A stretch of 7,853 nt of DNA from an uncultured Sphingobacteriaceae bacterium (GCA_937875035.1 CALNCF010000331.1:1-7853); one strand, 5' to 3'; numbered from the stretch's first letter, positions 1 through 6,920 are shown. Program-made: numbers and translations. The notes: generated by a model from the letters alone, not told the origin.

Positions 1-1905
1 AACGGGAAAAGCGATCAGCTGATCAGCGACCCGAACGGAGAAATATTCAATCACCTGCAAACGGACAAAGAATCCGGGCAGGTAGTAATGATGAACTCCG
101 TCACCCTTAACGGAAACCTCAGCCTGACCCGCGGAAACCTTTCGCTCAACAACAATACGCTCAGCATCACCGGCACCGTTTCGGGAGATGCCAAGCTGGT
201 GGGTTCTGCTAATGCAGCGCTGGTAATAAACGGAAGCGGAGCCCTGGGTACACTGGACTTCGATAACAGCACTACCCTCGCCAAGACCCTCAAAGACTTC
301 ACCCTGAACCGCAGCGGTTCGGGCAGCGCTACGCTGTCCGGTACCGACAGCCTGCTTATTAACGGAACCCTCACCCTAAGCAACGGAACCCTGAATACGG
401 CCGACAAGCTGGTGCTGCTTTCTACCGCTGCGTCAACCGCGCGGGTAGCGGCCATCACCAACGGAGCCCTGTCTGGCAACGTGATCGTGCAGCGTTACAT
501 ACCGGGCGGTGCAGGCAAGAGAAGATGGAGGCTGCTTTCAGCCCCGGTCAATGTCGGCGGCAGCATCAACATCCAGCAGCTACAGGATAATATTCATATT
601 ACCGGAACAGGGGGAACGGCCAACGGCTTCGACGATAGTCCGAATAACGTATACTCGCTGAAGACCTACGACGAAACCATCCCGGGCTCATCTTCCAATG
701 GATGGGTATACCCGCCTACCACGAATTTTAATGTGAGCAAAGGCATGGGCATGTGTGTGTTCATCCGCGGAGACCGCAATACACCTGAGCCCTTTAACCA
801 GTTTGCCACTCCCAACAATGCCACGCTCGATTACAAGGGCACACTGAACAGCGGCACCATCACCCTTCCCCTGAGCTATACGAACAGCAGCAGCGGAGGT
901 GATGGCTACAACCTGATCGGCAACCCTTATGCATCGGCCATCGACTGGCAGGCGGCAAGCGGCTGGACCAAGACCCGCATCCAGAACAAGATCTGGATCT
1001 ACAACCCGGCTACCGGGTCATACGGCACCTACGATGCAAGCCTGCAAACAGGCACCAACGGCTGTACACGTTATATCGCATCGGGCCAGGGCTTCTTTGT
1101 GAAAGCCACTTCAGCCAATCCTTCCATCAGCTTTACCGAAAATGTAAAAGTGAGCAATACGCCCTCCAACTTTTTCCGCAACGCTGCAACGCCTAATCTC
1201 TTCCGCATGACCCTGGTCAAGGATTCGCTGAACTCGGATGAAGCGCTGTTCTACCTGGACAACTCGGTAATGAAAGACGACAGTGATGAAATTGATGCCG
1301 CGAAATTTTTTAACGACGACATGAACTTTTATTCCAAAGCTTCGAATGGAAGGAATCTCGCCATCAATGCCTGGCCTTTGCCGCTGGGCAGCGACACCAT
1401 TGCCTTGTCGGTATTCAGCTTCAACGGCAGCGCCCGCGCTACCGGGACGTATTCATTCCGCCTGACAGAAATGGAAACACTGGACGATACGCTGGAAGTA
1501 TACCTGCTCGACATGTACAAAGGACAAACCATCAACCTGAAACAAAACAACACCTATTCATTCGAGATCACCAGCGACGCGCTTTCGGCAGGAAACGACC
1601 GCTTCAAGCTGGTATTCAAAGGAAATTATATGCCATTGGGTATGGATCAGCAGGAGAGCAGGTTCGCGGTATACCCGAATCCGTTCAATAACGAGCTGTT
1701 CATCGCCCTGCCCGGGTATTTAGAAAATGAGCCGGCCGAGATCCGTATTTACAATACGCTGGGACAGCTTGTATCCTCGCATACCGCGCCGGCAGGAAGC
1801 ACTGTACGACGCCTGCAACCGGGTACGGGGATGAGTACCGGCCTCTACATTATACAGGAAAACGAAGGAAGCTACCAACAGGTCACCCGGCTGATGAAGC
1901 AGTAA
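1..1905 (+). CDS. T9SS type A sorting domain-containing surface protein, adhesin-like (5' partial)
   Basis: The reading frame is open from base 1 to the TAA at 1903-1905 (634 codons seen), so the gene begins upstream; the ATG at 88 is internal and not a credible start. Codons about 16-160 are Gly/Asn/Thr/Leu-rich strand repeats (for example LNGNLSLTRGNLSLNNNTLS), which suggests a beta-helical stalk. Codons about 160-540 form a conserved module with VQRYIPGGAGKRRWRLL, GMGMCVFIRGDRNT, GYNLIGNPYASAIDW and RYIASGQGFFVK. Codons about 555-634 match the T9SS type A C-terminal sorting domain (TIGR04183 type): VYPNPFNNELFI, IYNTLGQLVSS, GLYIIQ and a basic end. In this family the protein crosses the inner membrane by Sec, passes the outer membrane through T9SS, and is usually anchored to the surface after the tail is cut off. 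No enzyme motif is visible; adhesion or a structural role is inference. The next gene is a paralogue. Confidence 0.93.
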   Translation, partial: NGKSDQLISDPNGEIFNHLQTDKESGQVVMMNSVTLNGNLSLTRGNLSLNNNTLSITGTVSGDAKLVGSANAALVINGSGALGTLDFDNSTTLAKTLKDFTLNRSGSGSATLSGTDSLLINGTLTLSNGTLNTADKLVLLSTAASTARVAAITNGALSGNVIVQRYIPGGAGKRRWRLLSAPVNVGGSINIQQLQDNIHITGTGGTANGFDDSPNNVYSLKTYDETIPGSSSNGWVYPPTTNFNVSKGMGMCVFIRGDRNTPEPFNQFATPNNATLDYKGTLNSGTITLPLSYTNSSSGGDGYNLIGNPYASAIDWQAASGWTKTRIQNKIWIYNPATGSYGTYDASLQTGTNGCTRYIASGQGFFVKATSANPSISFTENVKVSNTPSNFFRNAATPNLFRMTLVKDSLNSDEALFYLDNSVMKDDSDEIDAAKFFNDDMNFYSKASNGRNLAINAWPLPLGSDTIALSVFSFNGSARATGTYSFRLTEMETLDDTLEVYLLDMYKGQTINLKQNNTYSFEITSDALSAGNDRFKLVFKGNYMPLGMDQQESRFAVYPNPFNNELFIALPGYLENEPAEIRIYNTLGQLVSSHTAPAGSTVRRLQPGTGMSTGLYIIQENEGSYQQVTRLMKQ

Positions 1906-1928
1906 CAGCATTCCAAAAATTGGACAGG

Positions 1929-1963
1929 CAAAGGCGGCATGGTTTTGAACTATGCCGCTTTTT
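1929..1963 (+). terminator. Rho-independent terminator after the first T9SS cargo gene
   Basis: The stem GCGGCAT (1934-1940) pairs with ATGCCGC (1952-1958) and is followed by TTTTT. A G-T wobble and A-T pairs from the preceding AAAG extend the stem. It sits 24 bases after the stop codon and separates this gene from its paralogue. Confidence 0.75.
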
Positions 1964-2000
1964 ATGTTATAAAACATGGCCTGAGACGCCTTATTCATCG

Positions 2001-2030
2001 TTTTTTGTGACAAATAATTCACTAACTTTG
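2001..2030 (+). promoter_or_regulatory. Bacteroidota-type promoter for the 1267-residue T9SS cargo gene
   Basis: TAACTTTG at 2023-2030 is a full match to the Bacteroidota -7 element TAnnTTTG. A T-tract ending in G (2001-2007) lies where the -33 TTG-like element is expected; the TTTG itself is 15 bases away rather than about 19, so the -33 match is imperfect. The inferred transcript starts near 2035, giving a leader of about 80 nt. No Shine-Dalgarno site is visible before the ATG at 2117, as is common in this phylum. Confidence 0.6.
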
Positions 2031-2116
2031 AAAGCAGCACATCCGGCCTGTAAATTGTCGTATACGATCCGCACACAACTGCCTGCAGATGCGGGGTCTC
2101 ATTTAATCCAACACAC

Positions 2117-5100
2117 ATGAAGAAATTTATATTACTCACGCTCCTCTCTCTTTCAGTCACCCAGCTCATTTTTGCCCAGAAGACCTTTAACGTCAGCTCA
2201 GGCTCATGGGCTACGGCAGGAAACTGGAGCCCCTCAGGTGTTCCTGCGATTACGGATGATGTGATCATACCCAAGACCCTGCTCATGAAAGGAAACGGCG
2301 CAGCGGCAACGGTAACCATCAGCGGCACGAACGTGCTGAATGTGGCTAACCGGGTTACATACGAAAATGTCACCGTGAATAAGAGTAATATCATAAACGT
2401 GAACGCCGGAACGCTGAACTGCGGCTCCATGCTGATGAATAACAATGGTAACAATACCTTACGCCAGTCTATCATGAATATCACCACGGGAACACTCAGC
2501 TCCGCGGGTGATATCACCATGAACGGACAGAACGAAGAGAACCAGATCAGCATTACAGGAGCCGGGAAGCTTTCCTTCGCCAACAATTTCAATATCAACA
2601 ACGGACGCTTTAATCCCGGCACTTCCGGTACGGTCGACTATGCCTATGCGGGCAATCAGAACATCATCAACCCTTCTGCCTTTTATACCAACCAGTATTA
2701 CCCGAACCTCATGATCTCGGGGAGCGGAACCAAGAGCATGATCACCAGCATGACCATTGCGAATGCCCTGACACTAAATGCCGGAACCTTTTCCATTACC
2801 TATAACAGCATCGTAGTGAACGGTACCACCACCGTAGCATCGGGTGCTACCCTCCTCGACGATAACGGAGGGGGTACCAATGCGTTCAATGCAGTGATCA
2901 ACAACGGCACCTTCACCATATCAGCCTATAACACCACTACCTTTAGCGGAGACATTACCAACAGCGGAACGATCAACAATACCGGAAGCGGGGCCAACTG
3001 GACCTTGTCGGGTAAGCTGATCAACAACGGCACCTTCTATACCAACGGATACAATACCATCGAGTTCCGGAACGGCATCACCAATAACGGCAGCTTTACA
3101 GCCGGCAGCGGACCGATCTCCTTTACGACCAACAACCAGGTCATCGCAGGGAACGCGGCAACCGTATTTACGAACGCGACCGTTGCCGCATCTAAAACAA
3201 TAACCAATAACAATAGCGATACCGTGTATTTCAACGGAGAGCTGCTGGGATCGGATGGCAACAGCACCTGGATAAACGGAGCCAACAGCACCCTGTATGT
3301 AACCCGCCAGCCCATGGCCACAGGCATTTTAACAGCCAGCGCCACGAATAACCGTGTGATCTGCAATTTCAGCTATTACAATACCTTTAAGCCGACTACC
3401 TATTTCCACCTGGAAAAATGGGGGAACCAAACCGCCGTATTCAATGGAACCTATGCCATTAACGGCGATTTTATAACGAGTCCGTCTGCCTCCGGCGACA
3501 TCATTACCTATAACGCATTCAGTGTAGCCGGTAATTTCGATCTGAACGGAAGCTCACGCTTAACATTTTCCAACAGTATATTCATCACCATAGCCGGCGA
3601 CCTGAGCGGTACCGGGTCGATCGAGTTTTACACCTATAACAACGCTGGGATCAACCTGGCAGGAAACTTCTCCAATACTGGATCCTTTACACCAGGCAAC
3701 AGCCTGATCAATTATAACGGAACAGGAACCCAGCAGGTAAAGGGGGCGAACTATGCGAACCTTACCCTGTCGGGAAGCGGCACCAAGACCCTGCTGGGGA
3801 ATGCGTCCATTGCCACGAATTGTACATTCAACCTGAACAGCGGTGTGATTTTCAATGCCGATACCTACCCGGTGACACCGAACGGTACGGGTACTACCTT
3901 CAACATTAACGGAACCTTCCAGACCTCGAACCCTAACGGTTTTACCGGTGCAGCGAACAGCGCCATTACCAGTGCCAATAACCCTACCGTGAACGTAGGC
4001 AATGCCTCCACCATCGTATACCAGGCCAACGGCGACCAGGTTGTTACCGGGAGAACGGATTATAACAATCTTACGATCCTGAACAGCGGCATAAAGACCA
4101 TGTCAGGTCCCGTAACGGTAACAGGTACCTTCAGCCAGAGCACCGGAACCCTGAAAGTAGGCAACAACCTGCTTAGCCTGAACGGCCCGGTAACCATGAC
4201 CGGCACCATAGCCGGCGGAACAAATGCGGAGCTGAACCTAGCCGGCAGCGGCGCGCTCATCAGTATGAATGTGGCACAGACCTCCGCAGAAGATAAGACC
4301 TTTAAGAACATCACCCTGAACCGGGCAAACGGGCTCTCTGTAGAGCAAGCCCTCGACCTGACCGGCACCCTGAAGCTGACCGCGGGATCGGTAGCCAGCA
4401 ACGGTAACCTCCCCCTGGTTTCCAACGCGTCGGGTACAGCAAGGGTCGACGAGATCTCCTGCCCGACCTGCAGCATTACAGGGAATGTAACCGTGCAGCG
4501 CTTTATACCAGGCGGCGCAGGCAAGCGTCGTTGGAGACTGCTCGGATCATCTGTAAGCGCATCGGGTACGATTGCCGTTACACAGATCATCGACAACATC
4601 CTCGTTACCGGAACCGGGGGCGCGGCCAATGGCTTCGACGAAAGCCCGAATAACAACTACTCCTTTAAGACCTATACGGAAAGCGTTGCCGGCGCTTCTG
4701 CCAATGGCTGGACCTATCCTGCCAATGTGAACAGTACCGTAGCCAATGGTATGGGCATGTGCGTATTCGTGCGCGGCGACCGCAATACCATCGACCCTTT
4801 CAATACATCAGGCACACCGAACGATGCGACCATCGACTATACAGGCACCCTGAACCAGAAAAATTTCACCACCACCCTCAGCTATACCAATACAGGCGCT
4901 ACCGCTGACGGCTTTAACCTCATAGCGAACCCCTACCCCTCTGCCATCGACTGGAAAGCAGCCAGCGGCTGGACCAAAACAAATGTGCAGAACAAGGTAT
5001 GGATCTACAACCCTGCGACCGGCTCCTACGGGACCTATGACGCGACACTGGATGTAGGCACCAATTCGTGCACACGCTACATCGCTTCCGGGCAGGGATT

Positions 5101-5920
5101 CTTTGTAAAGACCACCGGGGCATCGCCATCGCTCGGCTTCAAAGAATCGGTGAAGGTGACCAATACACCTTCCAACTTCTTCCGCAGCGCGGCGATCAGC
5201 AACCTGGTCAGGCTGACCCTGGTAAAAGATTCGCTCAATACCGACGAAAGCATTATTTACCTCAGCCCCGATGCGCAACGTGAAGACACCGACGAATTCG
5301 ACGCGAATAAATTTTTTAATGATGACATGAATATGTATACCAAGTCATCGAACGGAACGAATCTCGCCATCAACGGCTTCCCGGTTCCATACGAAACGGA
5401 TACCATCCGCATCTCCCTCTTCAGCTACCAGGGAAGCAATGTATGGAGCGGCAATTACAATTTCGACTTCAGCGGGATCAATACGCTCGACGACAGCCTT
5501 GACCTTTACCTGCTCGATCTCTACGATTCGGTGACAACAGATATGCGCGCCTTCAGCGAATATCATTTCAGCATTACTGATGCGGCATCCATGGGTAACA
5601 ACCGTTTCCGCCTGGTGATCCGGAACAACAGCCTGCGCACCTCGGTGCCTGCGACCGCCGCGAACAGCGGTAACCTGTTCAATGTATATCCGAATCCGTT
5701 TAAGGAAGAGCTGAAGATCACTTTCGCGGAAGCCATCAGCAATGAACGTGTACAGGTAACACTGAAAGACGCCTTAGGCAGAACCATATATGACGCGGGA
5801 GAAGTCAGCGCCAATGGTACCTACAGCATTCAGCCCGGCAGCGACCTCGCAAAAGGACTCTACATCATACAGATCCAGGGAAACAACATCTTCTCACAGA
5901 AAAAGCTGATCCGCTACTGA
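2117..5920 (+). CDS. T9SS type A sorting domain-containing surface protein with long beta-repeat stalk
   Basis: This is a complete gene of 1267 residues. A signal peptide (MKKFILLTLLSLSVTQLIFA, likely cut after A20) fixes the start. Residues about 24-50 carry SSGSWATAGNWSPSGVP and DDVIIP, a common opening of Bacteroidota surface proteins. Residues about 50-780 are low-complexity strand repeats rich in Gly, Asn, Thr and Ser, with a recurring unit starting YxNLxxxGSGTKTM near residues 195, 546 and 649, which suggests a beta-helix stalk. Residues about 790-1170 are the conserved module shared with the upstream gene (FIPGGAGKRRWRLL, GMGMCVFVRGDRNT, GFNLIANPYPSAIDW, RYIASGQGFFVK). Residues about 1186-1267 are a T9SS type A sorting domain (VYPNPFKEELKI, LKDALGRTIYD, GLYIIQ, basic end). 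Export by Sec then T9SS and surface anchoring follow from family knowledge. No catalytic motif is seen; adhesin or surface-layer function is inferred. It has its own promoter and terminator. Confidence 0.95.
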   Translation: MKKFILLTLLSLSVTQLIFAQKTFNVSSGSWATAGNWSPSGVPAITDDVIIPKTLLMKGNGAAATVTISGTNVLNVANRVTYENVTVNKSNIINVNAGTLNCGSMLMNNNGNNTLRQSIMNITTGTLSSAGDITMNGQNEENQISITGAGKLSFANNFNINNGRFNPGTSGTVDYAYAGNQNIINPSAFYTNQYYPNLMISGSGTKSMITSMTIANALTLNAGTFSITYNSIVVNGTTTVASGATLLDDNGGGTNAFNAVINNGTFTISAYNTTTFSGDITNSGTINNTGSGANWTLSGKLINNGTFYTNGYNTIEFRNGITNNGSFTAGSGPISFTTNNQVIAGNAATVFTNATVAASKTITNNNSDTVYFNGELLGSDGNSTWINGANSTLYVTRQPMATGILTASATNNRVICNFSYYNTFKPTTYFHLEKWGNQTAVFNGTYAINGDFITSPSASGDIITYNAFSVAGNFDLNGSSRLTFSNSIFITIAGDLSGTGSIEFYTYNNAGINLAGNFSNTGSFTPGNSLINYNGTGTQQVKGANYANLTLSGSGTKTLLGNASIATNCTFNLNSGVIFNADTYPVTPNGTGTTFNINGTFQTSNPNGFTGAANSAITSANNPTVNVGNASTIVYQANGDQVVTGRTDYNNLTILNSGIKTMSGPVTVTGTFSQSTGTLKVGNNLLSLNGPVTMTGTIAGGTNAELNLAGSGALISMNVAQTSAEDKTFKNITLNRANGLSVEQALDLTGTLKLTAGSVASNGNLPLVSNASGTARVDEISCPTCSITGNVTVQRFIPGGAGKRRWRLLGSSVSASGTIAVTQIIDNILVTGTGGAANGFDESPNNNYSFKTYTESVAGASANGWTYPANVNSTVANGMGMCVFVRGDRNTIDPFNTSGTPNDATIDYTGTLNQKNFTTTLSYTNTGATADGFNLIANPYPSAIDWKAASGWTKTNVQNKVWIYNPATGSYGTYDATLDVGTNSCTRYIASGQGFFVKTTGASPSLGFKESVKVTNTPSNFFRSAAISNLVRLTLVKDSLNTDESIIYLSPDAQREDTDEFDANKFFNDDMNMYTKSSNGTNLAINGFPVPYETDTIRISLFSYQGSNVWSGNYNFDFSGINTLDDSLDLYLLDLYDSVTTDMRAFSEYHFSITDAASMGNNRFRLVIRNNSLRTSVPATAANSGNLFNVYPNPFKEELKITFAEAISNERVQVTLKDALGRTIYDAGEVSANGTYSIQPGSDLAKGLYIIQIQGNNIFSQKKLIRY
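2699..4160 (+). repeat. Degenerate stalk repeats within the 1267-residue surface protein
   Basis: At least three related protein units start at bases 2699 (YPNLMISGSGTKSMI), 3752 (YANLTLSGSGTKTLLG) and 4061 (YNNLTILNSGIKTMSG). Each is followed by a strand-rich stretch of the form T-x-x-x-x-T-x-x-x-G-T. A counterpart (FNHL...SGQVV) appears at base 46 of the upstream gene. The spacing of about 1050 and 310 bases shows that other repeat types lie between the first two. The similarity is at protein level; the DNA copies are diverged. Confidence 0.6.
4061..5920 (+). repeat. Paralogous block matching 46-1905 (tandem gene duplication)
   Basis: This block and bases 46-1905 are both 1860 bases long including the stop codon, and they align in order at protein level from the last stalk repeat through the core module to the sorting tail. 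In one hand-aligned stretch, from RYIASGQGFFVK to the YL of IIYL/LFYL, 46 of 63 residues agree. Many codons differ only at third positions, so the duplication is old and the protein sequence is under constraint. Small insertions and deletions compensate each other, for example a 3-residue offset before the GGAGKRRW motif. Confidence 0.85.
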
Positions 5921-5939
5921 TCTGCACTGACCATATATC

Positions 5940-5970
5940 AAAAGCCCCGGCATAAAACCGGGGCTTTTTT
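5940..5970 (+). terminator. Strong rho-independent terminator after the second T9SS cargo gene
   Basis: A perfect 11-bp stem, AAAAGCCCCGG (5940-5950) with CCGGGGCTTTT (5958-5968), has a 7-nt loop and runs into six T. It begins 19 bases after the stop codon. The A-run on the left arm means it could also stop transcription from the other strand. Confidence 0.92.
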
Positions 5971-6053
5971 ATAACATCTTTATCAGGATGAAAACGGATA
6001 CCTTTTTGAGAAGTGGTTTTCACGATTAGTCTATCATTTTAACATTTCCCCCC

Positions 6054-6077
6054 CTACTTTTTATCAAGAAAAAGTAG
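6054..6077. repeat. Palindromic hairpin CTACTTTTT-N6-AAAAAGTAG
   Basis: Two perfect 9-bp arms (6054-6062 and 6069-6077) flank the loop ATCAAG. It lies about 84 bases after a strong terminator, so it is not needed to end that gene. Its form resembles intergenic palindromic repeats scattered in some Bacteroidota genomes, but a single copy in this window cannot establish that. Confidence 0.45.
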
Positions 6078-6205
6078 AAGAGAGCAGAATAAACCCAAAG
6101 CTTTTCGGAAGTATACCCTACCCCTTCAATCCCGAATTTGGAAAACAATCCCATAAACAGACCAAAACAAACGACCTTCAACCAGGCAAATACAAATCAA
6201 ATATC

Positions 6206-6222
6206 TAATTATCAAATAATTA
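6206..6222. repeat. AT-rich inverted repeat TAATTAT-CAA-ATAATTA
   Basis: Perfect 7-bp arms flank a 3-base centre. The size would suit a dimeric regulator site, but AT-rich intergenic DNA produces such repeats by chance and no promoter sits directly beside it. Confidence 0.25.
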
Positions 6223-6310
6223 CAAAACATCACATGAGTACAATATCAGACGGTTCAATATTTGCAAATACCTGGATGTTGTTGTTAATTTTAAATTGAG
6301 CTCCTGATAA

Positions 6311-6334
6311 GGCACCGGTCGCAAGGCCGGTGTC
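6311..6334 (+). other. RNA hairpin with GNRA tetraloop (GCAA)
   Basis: GGCACCGGTC (6311-6320) pairs with GGCCGGTGTC (6325-6334) around the loop GCAA. The stem has 10 pairs, two of them G-U. The G-U pairs are only good on the + strand RNA, which favours a + strand transcript. No T-run follows, so this is not a terminator. It lies about 57 bases before the promoter core of the small gene, so it would belong to a separate or longer transcript. I do not recognise a known RNA family. Confidence 0.45.
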
Positions 6335-6358
6335 AAATCAGACTCAGCAGATCAAACA

Positions 6359-6379
6359 GACAGGCTCCTGTCATTTTTT
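6359..6379 (+). terminator. Weak terminator-like hairpin
   Basis: GACAG (6359-6363) pairs with CTGTC (6368-6372) around GCTC, followed by A and six T. The stem has only 5 pairs. It sits 24 bases after the GNRA hairpin and before the small-gene promoter, so it could end a short structured RNA. It may equally be chance. Confidence 0.3.
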
Positions 6380-6390
6380 CCCGGTGTGCA

Positions 6391-6420
6391 TTGATACACT
6401 CATACAAAATCCTAACTTTA
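6391..6420 (+). promoter_or_regulatory. Bacteroidota-type promoter for the PID-CTERM mini-protein gene
   Basis: TTG at 6391-6393 and TAACTTTA at 6413-6420 are separated by 19 bases. This matches the phylum's -33/-7 layout, with one mismatch in TAnnTTTG (final A for G). Transcription would begin near 6425, so the in-frame TTG/ATG codons upstream of 6430 cannot be the start of the protein. Confidence 0.6.
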
Positions 6421-6441
6421 CCTGCATACATGAATATTGCT

Positions 6442-6651
6442 ATGAAAAAAATGAAATTCAGATCTCTGTGGTTCGCCCTGTTTTTTTCGGTGCTGGCAAC
6501 CGCAGTATTTGCCGACGACGATCCGGGACCGGATCCGGGAGGTGACCCGGATGCGCCTATTGACGGAGGCGTTGCCCTGCTGGTCGCTGCCGGGATTGCC
6601 TACGGCGCTAAGAAGATCAACGATAAAAAGAAAGAAGACGTTATTTTATAA
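6442..6651 (+). CDS. Small PID-CTERM protein-sorting domain protein
   Basis: The protein has 69 residues from ATG 6442; ATG 6430 (73 residues) and 6451 are also in frame. The frame also runs back to an ATG at 6391, but that overlaps the promoter. I chose 6442 because it gives a standard signal peptide (MKKMKFRSLWF through TAVFA, likely cut after residue 24) and a leader of about 16 nt. The mature part is a 14-residue linker DDDPGPDPGGDPDA, then PIDGG (39-43), a short hydrophobic segment VALLVAAGIAYGA (44-56) and a basic tail KKINDKKKEDVIL. This signature-hydrophobic-basic order is that of C-terminal sorting signals, and PID-CTERM is the name used for such small Bacteroidota proteins. It is probably an inner-membrane-inserted, periplasm-facing precursor. 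Which enzyme processes it, and its function, I do not know. It is flanked by its own promoter and terminator. Confidence 0.85.
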   Translation: MKKMKFRSLWFALFFSVLATAVFADDDPGPDPGGDPDAPIDGGVALLVAAGIAYGAKKINDKKKEDVIL

Positions 6652-6655
6652 TATG

Positions 6656-6681
6656 AAAAGCCACCTCCCGGTGGCTTTTTT
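6656..6681 (+). terminator. Rho-independent terminator after the PID-CTERM gene
   Basis: A perfect 10-bp stem AAAAGCCACC (6656-6665) / GGTGGCTTTT (6670-6679) with loop TCCC continues into six T. It begins 4 bases after the stop codon and makes the small gene monocistronic. Confidence 0.92.
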
Positions 6682-6818
6682 GTTTTAGTATCGGTCATAA
6701 CTCCTCATTCCCTCCTTATGAAGTCAAGACAAAAGCAGAAGAGTAAATAAATGGTGCATATTGGTTATCTCACCGGTAAAACGCTTTCTCTCTTGCTTTT
6801 CTCCTGATAGAAGTATGC

Positions 6819-6845
6819 AAAAAATGAAGCCGGCATAGCGGCTTC
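6819..6845 (-). terminator. Hairpin with T-run in the minus-strand direction
   Basis: GAAGCCG (6826-6832) and CGGCTTC (6839-6845) form a 7-bp stem with a 6-base loop. Read on the - strand it is followed by ATTTTTT, as in a rho-independent terminator. No minus-strand gene is visible to its right in the window, so it might stop antisense transcription or be a leftover. Confidence 0.4.
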
Positions 6846-6920
6846 TCGGGAAAAACAACAACAGCTCAAAAAAAATAAAAATTATTGTCAGAAAAATAGT
6901 TCCGGTGAATTGTCCTTATT

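Larger units (their letters stand above)
5971..6390. other. AT-rich intergenic region without a recognisable gene
   Basis: About 420 bases lie between the terminator and the promoter of the small PID-CTERM gene. I see no credible coding frame. The stretch holds a run of seven C (6048-6054), a palindromic hairpin (6054-6077), an AT-rich inverted repeat (6206-6222), the 12-bp palindrome TATTTGCAAATA (6259-6270), a GNRA-loop hairpin (6311-6334) and a weak terminator-like hairpin (6359-6379). A small RNA or long regulatory leader in its right half is possible but unproven. Confidence 0.6.

Noticed and set aside
88..90. ATG at 88 as the start of the first gene
   Set aside because: The frame is open to base 1, residues before it continue the stalk repeat seen in the paralogue, and no signal peptide follows this ATG.
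757..780. RGD tripeptide in CVFIRGDRNT (also in CVFVRGDRNT near 4762) as an integrin-binding site
   Set aside because: The tripeptide is part of a conserved stretch that I recall from other environmental Bacteroidota T9SS proteins; there is no reason to read it as host-cell binding.
1920..2120. Plus-strand 66-codon frame between the two T9SS genes
   Set aside because: It overlaps the hairpin terminator and the TAACTTTG promoter element and resembles no protein.
1720..2622. Long minus-strand frame of 300 codons
   Set aside because: It spans the end of one T9SS gene, its terminator, a promoter and the start of the next gene, with no recognisable motif; it is an antisense shadow of codon bias in the real genes.
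4060..4656. Minus-strand frame of 198 codons, and similar ones at 51-479, 3037-3366, 4808-5278 and 7329-7796
   Set aside because: All lie opposite well-supported coding sequence with clear domains; their products are Val/Leu/Pro-rich or low-quality translations without signal or family motif.
5971..6440. Mobile element, attachment site or CRISPR array in the intergenic region
   Set aside because: There are no transposase or integrase fragments, no paired terminal repeats with target duplications, and no regularly spaced repeats.
6330..6545. 71-codon frame overlapping the PID-CTERM gene
   Set aside because: It is out of frame with the well-supported small gene, begins inside the GNRA hairpin region and runs through the promoter.
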